A stretch of DNA of 64,000 nucleotides, taken from positions 1,302,337-1,366,336 of the forward strand of contig NZ_CP075169.1 in assembly GCF_016865525.2 (NCBI RefSeq), read 5' to 3'. Positions within the stretch are counted from its first letter, which is position 1. Each line of letters starts with the position of its first letter. The notes beneath the pieces were generated by a model that was not told where the DNA came from, did no database searches, and worked only from the letters and a program-made list of their open reading frames with translations. Shown one piece after another: positions 8,924 through 17,169 of this stretch. Source of the DNA: Sodalis ligni. Its GTDB lineage: Bacteria > Pseudomonadota > Gammaproteobacteria > Enterobacterales > Enterobacteriaceae. A program made the translations under genes and the position numbers.

Positions 8924-9898
8924 ATGGTACAACTTTCCGCGTATGCTCGCAGCAGGAGCATCAGTGACCCGACCCTTTCAGCCTATCCCGCCGAATTGGC
9001 GTTGAGCGAGCTGTTCTTGCAACAGGCCGCCCTTAACAAGACCCGGCCCGCCATTATCACCCCCCAGCGGATTTTGCACTATGGGGAATTGGCGCGGGAT
9101 GCCGTCTCACTGGCGGCTTATCTGCGCCATCAGGGGGTGGATTCGGCCACCACGGTCGGGATCATGCTGCCTCCCGGCATTGAGCATATTACCTGCCAGG
9201 TGGCGATTATGCTGGCCGGTGGCTGCTGTTTACCGCTTGACCCGTTCTTAGCGGACGATCGGCTCAATGGGATATTGCGGGACTCGCGGGTTTTATTAAC
9301 CCTCTCTGATGCCTTAACGCTTCGACGCTCCCTGGCGACGCGCTATATCGTTTTCGAACAGGTGGCGGTGGGGGACGGAAACGATCAGGATTTCATTCCC
9401 TTGCGTCACGGCATCTCACAGCCCTCACACCGGTTTTACCGGTCGGATATTCAGAAAACCATCCCGGTTTATCCTCTTGATATCTTTCGCCAGGCCCTGG
9501 ACTCGCGGCATGTTCGTTTTAATCATGAAGACCGGGTAGCGGCCATCGCGCCCATGACCGCTGTGGCGTCGCTGTTTGAAATCTGGGGCGCGCTGCTTAA
9601 CGGCGCGGCAACGGTGGTCATGCCCGACAGCTGGGTTAACGATCCCCGCCGGTTCGAAACGGCTCTGCGGGAATTTGCCATCAGCATTCTGCGCGCCTCT
9701 CCCGCCATGTTCAATCTGCTGGCAAGTATCCGCCCCGACTGTTTCGGTCAGCTCAATTATCTGCTGGTGGGAGGGGAATCGGTAAATGCGCACAGTATGC
9801 GGCGGGTGTTGCAATATGGGCCGCCCCGGCATCTGCTCTATGGCGACGGCAGCGATGCGGGCACCCGGCTGATGCTTGCCGAAAGCACGGAACATTGA
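8924..9898 (+). CDS. Adenylation-domain-like protein lacking the ATP-binding loop
   Basis: About 324 residues resembling the N-terminal subdomain of NRPS-type AMP-binding adenylation domains. An A2-like motif (AGGCCLPLDP) and an A4-like motif (VASLFEIWGALLNGA) are visible, and a YGDGSDAG stretch sits where A5 would be. The A3 core (SGTTG-type phosphate loop), expected between about residues 155 and 175, is missing, and the protein stops where A5 ends, so A6-A10 and the catalytic lysine are absent. Catalysis is therefore unlikely. The ATG at 8924 has an AGG Shine-Dalgarno at 8913-8915 and is preferred to the GTG at 8915. It could be a decayed gene or a non-catalytic relative; I cannot assign a function. 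Confidence 0.65.
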   Translation: MVQLSAYARSRSISDPTLSAYPAELALSELFLQQAALNKTRPAIITPQRILHYGELARDAVSLAAYLRHQGVDSATTVGIMLPPGIEHITCQVAIMLAGGCCLPLDPFLADDRLNGILRDSRVLLTLSDALTLRRSLATRYIVFEQVAVGDGNDQDFIPLRHGISQPSHRFYRSDIQKTIPVYPLDIFRQALDSRHVRFNHEDRVAAIAPMTAVASLFEIWGALLNGAATVVMPDSWVNDPRRFETALREFAISILRASPAMFNLLASIRPDCFGQLNYLLVGGESVNAHSMRRVLQYGPPRHLLYGDGSDAGTRLMLAESTEH

Positions 9899-9925
9899 GC
9901 GTCCGGCAGTTGATTCAAAACGATG

Positions 9926-10657
9926 TCAAGCCTGCCGTTGCCAGAGTTGCAGCATCTGGGTTTCCATCAGGGCGGGATCCCGCCGGAGACTCGCCCACAC
10001 ATCCTTGGCGCGCTGGTCCGCCAGCACATGATTTTGTCCCTGGCGGATGCCTTCCAGCGTCTGTTCGGCCACCTGTTCGGGGGAGACCTTGGCGCTGTCG
10101 ATGTGGGTTGTCATATCGGTATCGATAAACCCGGCGTAAACGCCGACGACCTGTGTCCCTTGATCATGCAATTGAATGCGCGCCCCGTCGGTCACAGCCA
10201 GCGCGGCATGCTTGGACGCGCCGTAGATGGCGTTCAGCGGTGAGGTAAACCAGCTTACCACTGACAGCATATTGACGATGGCGCCGCCGCCGTTGGCGGC
10301 CAACAGCGGCGCAAATGCCGTGATCATCCGCTGCACGCCGTAAACGTTCACTTCCATCTCCTGCCGCATGGCCTCTTCGGCGCCTTCCGCCAGTATCGGA
10401 CTTTGCAACAGAATGCCGGCATTATTGATAAGCAGAGTGACATCCGGGCACTGCCGCGCCGCGGCCGTGACGTCCTGCCGGGAAGTCACATCCAGTTTTA
10501 CCGCTATCAGCCGCGGGTCGGTAATGGCAACGCCGGCGGGATCCCGCGCCGCCGCATAGACTTTGGCCGCGCCCGCCGCCAGCAGAGCCTGGGCATAGGC
10601 TTGGCCAAGGCCCCGATTCGCCCCGGTAACCAGGGCAATGCTCCCTTCAATGTTCAT
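9926..10657 (-). CDS. Short-chain dehydrogenase/reductase
   Basis: A classical SDR of 243 residues, cytoplasmic, NAD(P)-dependent. The nucleotide-binding motif TGANRGLG is at residues 11-18, NNAG follows near residue 80, and the catalytic Ser with YGASK lies near residues 132-150. The substrate is unknown. It ends close to the convergent adenylation-like gene and starts 12 bases downstream of the carrier pseudogene, so it may have been the second gene of an operon with that carrier. Confidence 0.88.
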   Translation of the reverse strand: MNIEGSIALVTGANRGLGQAYAQALLAAGAAKVYAAARDPAGVAITDPRLIAVKLDVTSRQDVTAAARQCPDVTLLINNAGILLQSPILAEGAEEAMRQEMEVNVYGVQRMITAFAPLLAANGGGAIVNMLSVVSWFTSPLNAIYGASKHAALAVTDGARIQLHDQGTQVVGVYAGFIDTDMTTHIDSAKVSPEQVAEQTLEGIRQGQNHVLADQRAKDVWASLRRDPALMETQMLQLWQRQA

Positions 10658-11483
10658 GACATTGTCCTCTTATCCCACATGCATCAGCGTCAGTAAGGTG
10701 GTGATAATAATAATACTGATGAAAACCGAAATGGAACCGGTAAAGCTGGAAACGGAACCGAACTTGCTCGCTCTGGCGGTAAATACCGGCGCCAGTGAGG
10801 AGACCGGCGCAAATACCGTTACCGCCAGCACCTGGCGGATTTCCAGCGGCAGCGGCGTGCAAAAATAAAACAGCGCCGAGAAGAGCGCGCCGGCGGCGTA
10901 ACGCAGCACCAGCACTTTATAGACGCTTCTCAGCTGCGAACGGTCGATATTGATTTCCAGCATCATGCCGATGATAAGCATCGCGATAAAGGGATTGGCA
11001 TTGCCCACCATGGTGGTGAGGATAGTCACCTGGCTGGGCAGGTGATAGCCGAACAGGGCGGCCAGCAGCAGCAGGACGTACACATCGAAGGGAATGGAGG
11101 AGAACAGTCGTTGGAACGTGCTTTTTAATCCGGTACTGGTGCCGATGGCATTTGATGCGGCCACGTAGCTGCCACCGGTACAGATAATGGAATTGCCGGC
11201 ATCGAACAGACAGGTGGCGACAATCCCCACCGGCCCCAAAAAGCTCTGCACATACGGCAGGGTAAAACAGCCGATGTTATAGCCGGGGGAATTGATCATA
11301 TAAAAGACTTTTGTATCGTTGTCCCGTTTACGGCTCAACATAAACCCGGCGAACAATAGCAGAATATTACAGACAAAACCGATAACCACCAGGATCAGCA
11401 GGCTGTGATCCACATTAAAACTGGAGAATCCGTTGATAACCGCCGCCGGCAGAGTGAGATTCATCATTATTTTCGACAAGGCG

Positions 11484-11491
11484 ATACTGTC
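11484..11491. repeat. Target-site duplication of the IS256 element, left copy
   Basis: ATACTGTC, identical to the copy at 12806-12813. Deleting the IS plus one copy restores the AEC reading frame, which proves the insertion point. Confidence 0.93.
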
Positions 11492-12805
11492 GACCCTGTA
11501 AATAATTCTGTGTAATTGCCACCTTATTAAATGTGACCGTTCAGCCGGTCACCGAACTCAATAATAAAACGACTCATCGCCAGCCGCCAGTTTTGAATCG
11601 GCATGCTCCATTTTTTCGACGCCGACTGTATCGCGAGGTATATCACTTTGCGTACCGAGTCATCCGTCGGGAACACTTTGCGTTTCTTGATAGCCTGTCG
11701 GATCACGCTATTGAGTGATTCTATCGCATTAGTTGTGTAGATTGCCTTGCGGATATCGGGCGGATAACCAAAGAAGGTATTGAGATTTTCCCAGTGGGCC
11801 CGCCAGCTTTTGCTGATCTGGGGATATTTACCGTCCCAGACGTTTGCGAACGCATCCAGCGCCATCAGGGCGGCTTCTTCCGTCGGCGATTGATAGACGG
11901 CTTTCAGCCCGGCAGTAACGCCCTTATAGTCTTTCCACGAGACGAATTTCAGGCTGTTGCGTACCATGTGGATAATGCAAAGCTGGATATGTGTTTGCGG
12001 GTAGACGCTGTTTATCGCCTCCGGGAAGCCGTTCAAGCCATCCACACAGGCGATAAGGATGTCCTGAAGCCCACGATTTTTCAGCTCGGTCAGTACGTTA
12101 AGCCAGAACTTCGCGCCCTCATTTTCTGCCAACCACATGCCGAGCAACTCTTTTTTGCCCTCGGTATTGATACCCAAGGCAAGGAAAACGGCCTTATTTA
12201 TCACCGAACCATTGTGCCGGACTTTACCACAATACAGTCAAGATAAACAATGGGATACAGTGAGTCCAGCGGACGATTTTGCCATTCGGTTACCTGTTCT
12301 TTAACGGCATCCGTCACTTTGGATATCAAGGTGGCCGACACGTCAGCGTCATACATTTCCTTGAACGTCGCGACGATTTCACGCGTGGTCATGCCTTTGG
12401 CATAAAGAGACAAAATCTGGCTATCCATCTGGGTGATACGGGTCTGGTTCTTCTTGATAAGCTGCGGCTCGAAGGTACTTTCACGGTCACGTGGCGTGTT
12501 TAGCGTGATCTCGCCGTCATCGATAAGCAATGTTTTTGAGGAGTACCCGTTACGGGTGTTGGTGCCGGTTTTAGGCGTGTTTTTCTCATGCCCAAGGTGG
12601 TCAGTGAGTTCGGCGTTCAGCGCCGTTTCCACGGTGAGCTTAGTCAACATACGTGAAAACTGATTGAGATCAGCTTCAGTCTTGATGCCTTTGGCCAGTT
12701 CTGTAGCAAGTGCCTGAAGTTTCTTCTCGTCCATAATTTGCCTGTCTCCGCTGTTCGGATAACGATATCAAAAACAGGCAATTACACAATTTAATTTACA
12801 GGCTC
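11492..12805 (-). mobile_element. IS256-family insertion sequence, 1314 bp
   Basis: The terminal inverted repeats read inward as GACCCTGTAAATAATTCTGT on the left and GAGCCTGTAAATTAAATTGT on the right, both continuing to GTGTAATTGCC or similar. It is flanked by perfect 8-bp direct repeats (ATACTGTC), and carries one IS256-type transposase gene in two frames. Size, repeats and target-site length all fit the IS256 family. It disrupts an AEC-family carrier. Confidence 0.95.
11527..12734 (-). pseudogene. IS256-family transposase, single frameshift
   Basis: The N-terminal 170 residues read from the ATG at 12734 and the C-terminal ~225 are in another frame down to 11527. Together they make the ~402-residue Mutator/IS256 DDE transposase. 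Catalytic residues are recognisable: the first D in YLDCIVVK, the second in CVDGLNGF, and E in NAIESLNS. The break is at 12223-12225, where one more A (sense strand) would restore VVKVRHNGSVINKAVF. IS256 members normally have one continuous ORF, so this is damage or a sequence error rather than programmed frameshifting. Confidence 0.88.
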
Positions 12806-12813
12806 ATACTGTC
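12806..12813. repeat. Target-site duplication of the IS256 element, right copy
   Basis: ATACTGTC, identical to 11484-11491. Confidence 0.93.
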
Positions 12814-13022
12814 GGATCGCTGCAGCACTCCGTACTTTTTTAACAGATATCCTACAACAATGATCAGAAAGAATGAGAACGCTTTTATAAGAACATCAAT
12901 CATGTGCATCGTCCGGAGAATATCCGACATGTTTACCTGTCGGTTCCTTCCCGCTGGTAAGGATAAATCGTCATGATATTTATCATACCATTACAGGATG
13001 TAAACGTTGCACAATTTTCAGT
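12814..13022. other. Spacer containing the carrier's start and upstream region
   Basis: Holds the first ~35 codons of the interrupted AEC carrier (to 12909) and about 110 bases of AT-rich upstream sequence that probably contains its promoter. No other gene is seen. Confidence 0.4.
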
Positions 13023-13706
13023 CTAGGATAACGGGAGCTTTTCCCGGGCAAGGTCGTTGATTTGCCTGGAATTCAGCAGAGTTTCCGGAAATCCCCGGCG
13101 GGCCAGATTAAGCATCGCCAACCCCATTACTTCAGTGGTTAGAATAGCACCGGGCCACAGGGGGCGAATCAATGACAGCAGCGGGCCCAGGAAACTGTAA
13201 AAAAAGCGGTAAAAGGGAGTTTTGGACACCGCGCCGTGCCGGGGCAGTATGATGCCGGGCCGAAGTATATAGACACTCTTAAACGCCAGCGTCCGTAAGG
13301 CATTTTCCGTGCCGCCCCGCACCCGCGCCCACATGGTGCGGCTTTTGCCGCTGCTGTCGGCGCCGGAGCCGGACAAATAAACAAATGTCATCAACGGATT
13401 CTGCGCTGCCAGCGCCGTGGCGGCGGCCAAGGTCATATCATGGGTAATCCGGGTATATTCCTGCTCGCTTTTGCCCACGGAGCTGACGCCGAGGCAAAAA
13501 AAGCAGGCGTCAAGTCCGGTAAGCGTTGAGGTGATGGCGCCATAATGGAGCATATCTTCCTGAATGACGGTTTGCAGCTTGAAGTGCTGAACGGTGGGGG
13601 CCTTTCGGCCCACCGCGATAACAGAAGTCACATCTTCAGCCCGGAGGCATTCCCGCAATACGCCTTGACCCACCATGCCGGTGGCTCCCCAGATAATTAC
13701 TTTCAT
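13023..13706 (-). CDS. NAD(P)-binding Rossmann-fold protein
   Basis: A cytoplasmic protein of 227 residues similar to atypical SDR/NmrA-like oxidoreductases. The dinucleotide-binding motif GATGMVGQG begins at residue 7, and a YLSG segment follows near residue 115. The ATG at 13706 (MKVIIWGATG) is chosen over the upstream in-frame start because it has GGAGAACAAGG just upstream and places the Rossmann motif at the normal distance. The substrate is not recognisable. It lies downstream of, and in the same direction as, the SDR at 13832-14581, so both may be controlled from the ArsR-type divergent promoter. Confidence 0.82.
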   Translation of the reverse strand: MKVIIWGATGMVGQGVLRECLRAEDVTSVIAVGRKAPTVQHFKLQTVIQEDMLHYGAITSTLTGLDACFFCLGVSSVGKSEQEYTRITHDMTLAAATALAAQNPLMTFVYLSGSGADSSGKSRTMWARVRGGTENALRTLAFKSVYILRPGIILPRHGAVSKTPFYRFFYSFLGPLLSLIRPLWPGAILTTEVMGLAMLNLARRGFPETLLNSRQINDLAREKLPLS

Positions 13707-13831
13707 ACCTTGTTCTCCGCCGGCCTTAAGCCGATGGCATAACGGGCGGACACCGGTTGCGCCATCTATAAATGAGTAATCACTCAATTATATGCGGGGT
13801 AAAGTATAAAGCAAGTGATTCAGCCGCAGGC

Positions 13832-14581
13832 TCAGCGCCAGCCGCCGGATGCGGCGATCCGTTCGCCGGTCAGCCAGGCCGCGTCGTCGGAGGCCAGGAA
13901 TACCGCCACTTTAGCAATATCCGTCGGCTGCCCGAAGCGGCCCAGCGGCGTCTGCGCCACCAGGGTCTTTTCAAAATCGCTGCCCACCACGCCGACCGTC
14001 GTCGCGCCTTCCGTCTCCACGCCCCCCGGCGCAATGGCATTAACCCGGATATGTCTGGGACCCAATTCCCGCGACAGCTCTACGGTGAGAGTATCGACAG
14101 CGCCTTTGGTGGCGGAATAGATGGCGGAACCCGCTGTGGGGTTGGTGCTGACCACTGAGCTGATATTGATAATGCTGCCCCCTTGCGGACCGAAATATTT
14201 CAGCGCTTCCTGGACGGCTAAAAAAATCCCCAGCACGTTGATATTGAATTGCCGATGGAATTCCGCTTCGGTGGCTTCTTCGATAGAGTCGAACTTAAAG
14301 ACCCCGGCATTGTTCACCAGGATGTCCGGTGCGCCGAATACGTCTTTAGTGGTAAGAAACAGCTGGCGCACGTCGGCTGCTTTGGCCACGTCACCCTGCA
14401 CCGCAACGGCTTTGCCGCCGTTGGCGACGATTTCCGCCACCACCCGATCGGCCCCTTCACGGCTGGAGGCATAATTCACCACCACTGATGCGCCGGCGGC
14501 GGCATAGGCCTTGGCGATGGCGGCGCCGATGCCTTTGGAGGCGCCGGTGACGATAGCGATTTTATCTGTAAGTTGGCTCAT
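13832..14581 (-). CDS. FabG-like short-chain dehydrogenase/reductase
   Basis: A classical SDR of 249 residues: TGASKGIG at residues 13-20, NNAG at ~90, catalytic Ser followed by YSATK near residues 140-158, and PGGVET after the active site. This group contains 3-oxoacyl reductases and glucose-type dehydrogenases; the substrate is unknown. It is transcribed divergently from an ArsR-type regulator, and the shared spacer carries two palindromes, so it is the probable target of that regulator. Confidence 0.9.
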   Translation of the reverse strand: MSQLTDKIAIVTGASKGIGAAIAKAYAAAGASVVVNYASSREGADRVVAEIVANGGKAVAVQGDVAKAADVRQLFLTTKDVFGAPDILVNNAGVFKFDSIEEATEAEFHRQFNINVLGIFLAVQEALKYFGPQGGSIINISSVVSTNPTAGSAIYSATKGAVDTLTVELSRELGPRHIRVNAIAPGGVETEGATTVGVVGSDFEKTLVAQTPLGRFGQPTDIAKVAVFLASDDAAWLTGERIAASGGWR

Positions 14582-14612
14582 GTGGGGCTCCGAAGATTAA
14601 GGTTAAGTACAT

Positions 14613-14657
14613 TAGTTCGGTTTTATTGAACTAGTATAGTTCGTAAAATATGAACTA
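14613..14657. promoter_or_regulatory. Paired palindromic operators between SDR and ArsR-type gene
   Basis: Two copies of TAGTTC-N9-GAACTA lie at 14613-14633 and 14637-14657, with dyad centres 24 bp apart. Each arm is a perfect 6-bp inverted repeat. The location between the divergent SDR and ArsR-type genes indicates an operator for the regulator, controlling both itself and the SDR. Confidence 0.8.
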
Positions 14658-14694
14658 ATGGACTCTTTGTCAATACTCTGTTATAAATATTTTC

Positions 14695-15102
14695 ATGAGA
14701 CCGATAATTCACCCCGCAGCCAGTGATTTTACCGTCGAGGGTATCCTGCATGCCTTGGCGGATCCTGTGCGCGCCCGGATTTTTGTAGAAATCGCCCGGG
14801 GCGATTGCGCGCAAACCTGTTCGGCATTTCTGGAAGTCAGCGACCGTTGCGTACCTAAATCCACGTTGTCCCAGCACTTCAAGGTGCTGAGGGAAGCCGG
14901 GCTTATACGCAGCGTCCGCAAGGGCGTGGAAATGTACAATATGCCGCGCCATGACGATCTGCATGAGCGTTTCGGCGGGCTGATCAGCGCCATTATCGAG
15001 GCTTATACCGCTCAATACCAACGGGCGAGATTGGCGGATCGCGAGGCCGGCCAGGGAGCCGATAGTGATAGTCTGCCGGAAAGCCGTCCTGCCGAGGGAT
15101 AA
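14695..15102 (+). CDS. ArsR-family transcriptional regulator
   Basis: A winged-helix regulator of 135 residues. The opening ILHALADPVRARIF and the recognition segment KSTLSQHFKVLREAGLI are typical of ArsR/SmtB proteins. Three cysteines (in GDCAQTCSAF and DRCVPKS) lie before the recognition helix. They could sense a metal or a reactive species, but the canonical ELCVCDL metal box is absent. It is divergent from an SDR and probably binds the two palindromes at 14613-14657, so it likely senses a small molecule or redox signal and controls the SDR. Confidence 0.88.
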   Translation: MRPIIHPAASDFTVEGILHALADPVRARIFVEIARGDCAQTCSAFLEVSDRCVPKSTLSQHFKVLREAGLIRSVRKGVEMYNMPRHDDLHERFGGLISAIIEAYTAQYQRARLADREAGQGADSDSLPESRPAEG

Positions 15103-15301
15103 CGCCCCGGTGGTCATGTCGCCCCTTTATATGTTTGCTTGCCGGGACATTACTTTTTAATCCTATATTGAATTCAAAAGATATATTCCTTCTCTCATCC
15201 TGATTAAGCTGGAACCATCCCTATCGCGGCTGTCGCGATATATACCTCACTTTTCACAATTGATGACCTGTATATGCCGGCCGCCGGCGAGGATTTTTGA
15301 C

Positions 15302-15907
15302 ATGGATAATGTTTCTAAAACGAATAACGGCCTAAAGCAAAAATTTACCGTCACACCCTGTATTGCTGGATTAACCGAGACTCCGGGCATGGCGACAAAC
15401 GCTAAACTGGCAGGCGGGTTGGTCAAGGTCACTAATGACAGCCTTGCCGCCGCAAACGTAAAAAGCGATGCGCAGCGCAAACCTAGGCCTGTCGCCCTGA
15501 TGTATGGATTCATGGGGGTGCGGGATCTTGAACGGGCGGACGGCGTCGATAAAATCACCGTCGACCTGCTTAACAGAGCGCTCATGCTTGCCCATGGTAA
15601 CTTATCTTCAAATAAAATACTTGAAATTCAAAAAGGTATAAAGGTCAGAGGTAGCGCGGTCAGGCAGTTTGCCCAGACGACGCAAATCGATGATGAAACC
15701 GCCAGGTATTTACTGCGCTCCTGGTCCGCTTACCTTCAACGGGAATATGACTTCATTTCACTGCAGTCGGCATTGAGAAAAGAGTCGCAAAACACACGCT
15801 ATCCAATCGCGAAAATTTTAAATGCCTGGTTAAAAAATCATGCCGTAGGCCCGAAACTGAATTCAAATGAACTAAAAGATATAAGGTTTTATTTGATAAG
15901 TTTATGA
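15302..15907 (+). CDS. Hypothetical protein, possible effector
   Basis: A protein of 201 residues that I do not recognise. The ATG at 15302 is preferred to 15260 because a GAGGA Shine-Dalgarno lies 8 bases upstream. The first ~55 residues are rich in Asn, Thr, Ser and Lys and look unstructured; the rest is predicted helical, with a stretch around DDETARYLLRSWSAYLQ. There is no signal peptide or membrane segment. Its lower GC, its polar N-terminus and its place 1.3 kb from a SopA-like effector gene make a secreted effector a reasonable guess, but nothing proves it. Its stop overlaps the start of the next (broken) ORF by 4 bases. Confidence 0.55.
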   Translation: MDNVSKTNNGLKQKFTVTPCIAGLTETPGMATNAKLAGGLVKVTNDSLAAANVKSDAQRKPRPVALMYGFMGVRDLERADGVDKITVDLLNRALMLAHGNLSSNKILEIQKGIKVRGSAVRQFAQTTQIDDETARYLLRSWSAYLQREYDFISLQSALRKESQNTRYPIAKILNAWLKNHAVGPKLNSNELKDIRFYLISL

Positions 15908-16253
15908 TATTGGGTGATACGGAGGGTTTTATTGCCTTGCAGAACTATAAATCACCCAATAAAGAGCGAATTGCAGGTATTTTCAGCAGCATGTTTTTAG
16001 AAGGTCATCCAAATTAGGACTTAAATGGAGCAAGGAAAATAATATTTCGGTTATTTTCGATATGGATTTTACCCTAGACAGGCATTTAAAAAACCGCAAT
16101 TCCTATCAGCCCATTACTTTTCCGAGTATAAATTCTATAAAAAATCATTTTGAAAATGTTACTGAACGACCATTACTTAGTCAAGAATTGCCGTTTTATC
16201 TTCAGTGTTTGGGAGGAGGTATACCCTGGGAATATCCTGTACGCTATGGGTAA
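15904..16253 (+). pseudogene. Unrecognised gene, frameshifted
   Basis: An ORF starts at the ATG at 15904, overlapping the previous stop (ATGA), and reads 37 codons (MILGDTEGFIALQNYK...) to a stop at 16017. A different frame then stays open from about 16011 to 16253 and reads like the same protein (LGLKWSKENNISVIFDMDF). One indel near 16011-16014 would give a protein of ~115 residues. The sequence is AT-rich and shows no family I know. Coupling to the preceding ORF suggests one transcript. Low GC and position near an effector gene hint at horizontal origin. Confidence 0.45.
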
Positions 16254-16356
16254 ACAAATGGTCATAATTGGTTGTTAGTCAGTGACGCCTTCTGTCGGCT
16301 ATCATATGCGGCATTTAACGTTTTCATTCAATCTTAATGGTTTTAGTGGGGATAAT

Positions 16357-16899
16357 ATGGAAAAGCCAACCGGCCCGGCGCTGTCTAACAATAAACCGCA
16401 GCTCGTTGATCATTTGCGCTTCCACCGGCGGAATCATCACCTTGCCGCGCCGTTCGGCAACGGCTGGTTCGCCCGCAAAGCGGAAGCGTTTGCGCGTTTT
16501 TTTGGTACGCCGGTGTTTCTCGGCGCGCAAACCTTCATCGTTGTCGCCTGGATAGTGGTGAATGTCTCGGGATTCGCCAAGTTCGACCTTTATCCGTTTA
16601 TCTTGCTGAATCTGGCCTTCAGCTTGCAGTCTGCCTACGCCGCGCCGTTGATATTGCTGGCGCAAACGCGCCAGGCGGAACGGGATAAGGCCAATGCCGA
16701 TGCCGATGCCCAGCACCGGGAGGCACTGGCGGTCGCCAACGCGGAGCGTCAGGAACTGTCGGCGCAAACCTCCGCGCAGATGATGGCCCTGCTGGAACAA
16801 AATACCGAGCTGACGGCGTTGACCAAACAGCTGAGCGAACGTATTGAAGTGCTGGCTGCCGAACTGCACGACAAGCTGTTGCAAAAAGCGTCGTCCTGA
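16357..16899 (+). CDS. DUF1003 family membrane protein
   Basis: A protein of about 180 residues. It has two membrane helices (VFLGAQTFIVVAWIVVNVSG and the LNLAFSLQSAYAAPLILLA region) joined by a short FDLYPF-containing loop, which is the PF06210 (DUF1003) hallmark. An Ala/Gln-rich coiled-coil tail of ~75 residues follows, with heptad-like Leu/Ala spacing. Function of the family is unknown. Start codon is uncertain: the ATG at 16357 follows GTGGGGAT, but an in-frame start at 16282 would add 25 residues. It separates the two groups of putative effector genes. Confidence 0.8.
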   Translation: MEKPTGPALSNNKPQLVDHLRFHRRNHHLAAPFGNGWFARKAEAFARFFGTPVFLGAQTFIVVAWIVVNVSGFAKFDLYPFILLNLAFSLQSAYAAPLILLAQTRQAERDKANADADAQHREALAVANAERQELSAQTSAQMMALLEQNTELTALTKQLSERIEVLAAELHDKLLQKASS

Positions 16900-17169
16900 C
16901 GCAAAACCGTCAGACTGTTTAAGCGCCGCCGCATTCTTCGTGGCGATACCTAAATAGCTAAAAAACGTTCTTACCCTTAAATCACAGGGTACCGAATAAC
17001 GTTTTCGCTAAAGAGATAAAAAAGCTGTCTTATTCCACTGAAATTCTCATCTTCGCCATCTCTATCAAGAGAGTATTTTCTGCAAGTCTCCCAATTGTTA
17101 CCGTGCTAACTTTGGCCAAAGAGTTTTGGATCATGCGTTGGGGCGACTTTGACGCACGGGGAGCGGTAG
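16900..17169. other. Upstream region of the SopA-like gene
   Basis: About 270 bases with no ORF. The end carries GGGGAG about 7 bases before the ATG at 17170, a good ribosome-binding site. AT-rich stretches around 16950-17060 could hold a promoter; no recognisable operator is visible. Confidence 0.4.

Larger units (their letters stand above)
10670..12909 (-). pseudogene. AEC-family (auxin efflux carrier-like) permease interrupted by IS256-family element
   Basis: The N-terminal ~37 codons lie at 12806-12909 (MHMIDVLIKAFSFFLIIVVG) and the remaining ~270 at 10670-11491. Removing the IS and one copy of the 8-bp duplication joins the halves in frame as RSDSIALSKIMMNL, which restores a normal ~310-residue AEC carrier with about ten membrane helices. 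These carriers move organic acids or amino acids across the inner membrane. The downstream part retains an internal ATG at 11479 but would lack the first helix, so it is very probably non-functional. Start could be either ATG at 12909 or 12903. Confidence 0.9.

Noticed and set aside
12201..12225. Programmed frameshift in the IS256 transposase
   Set aside because: IS256 members normally use one ORF, and no slippery heptamer is present; a lost base explains the break better.
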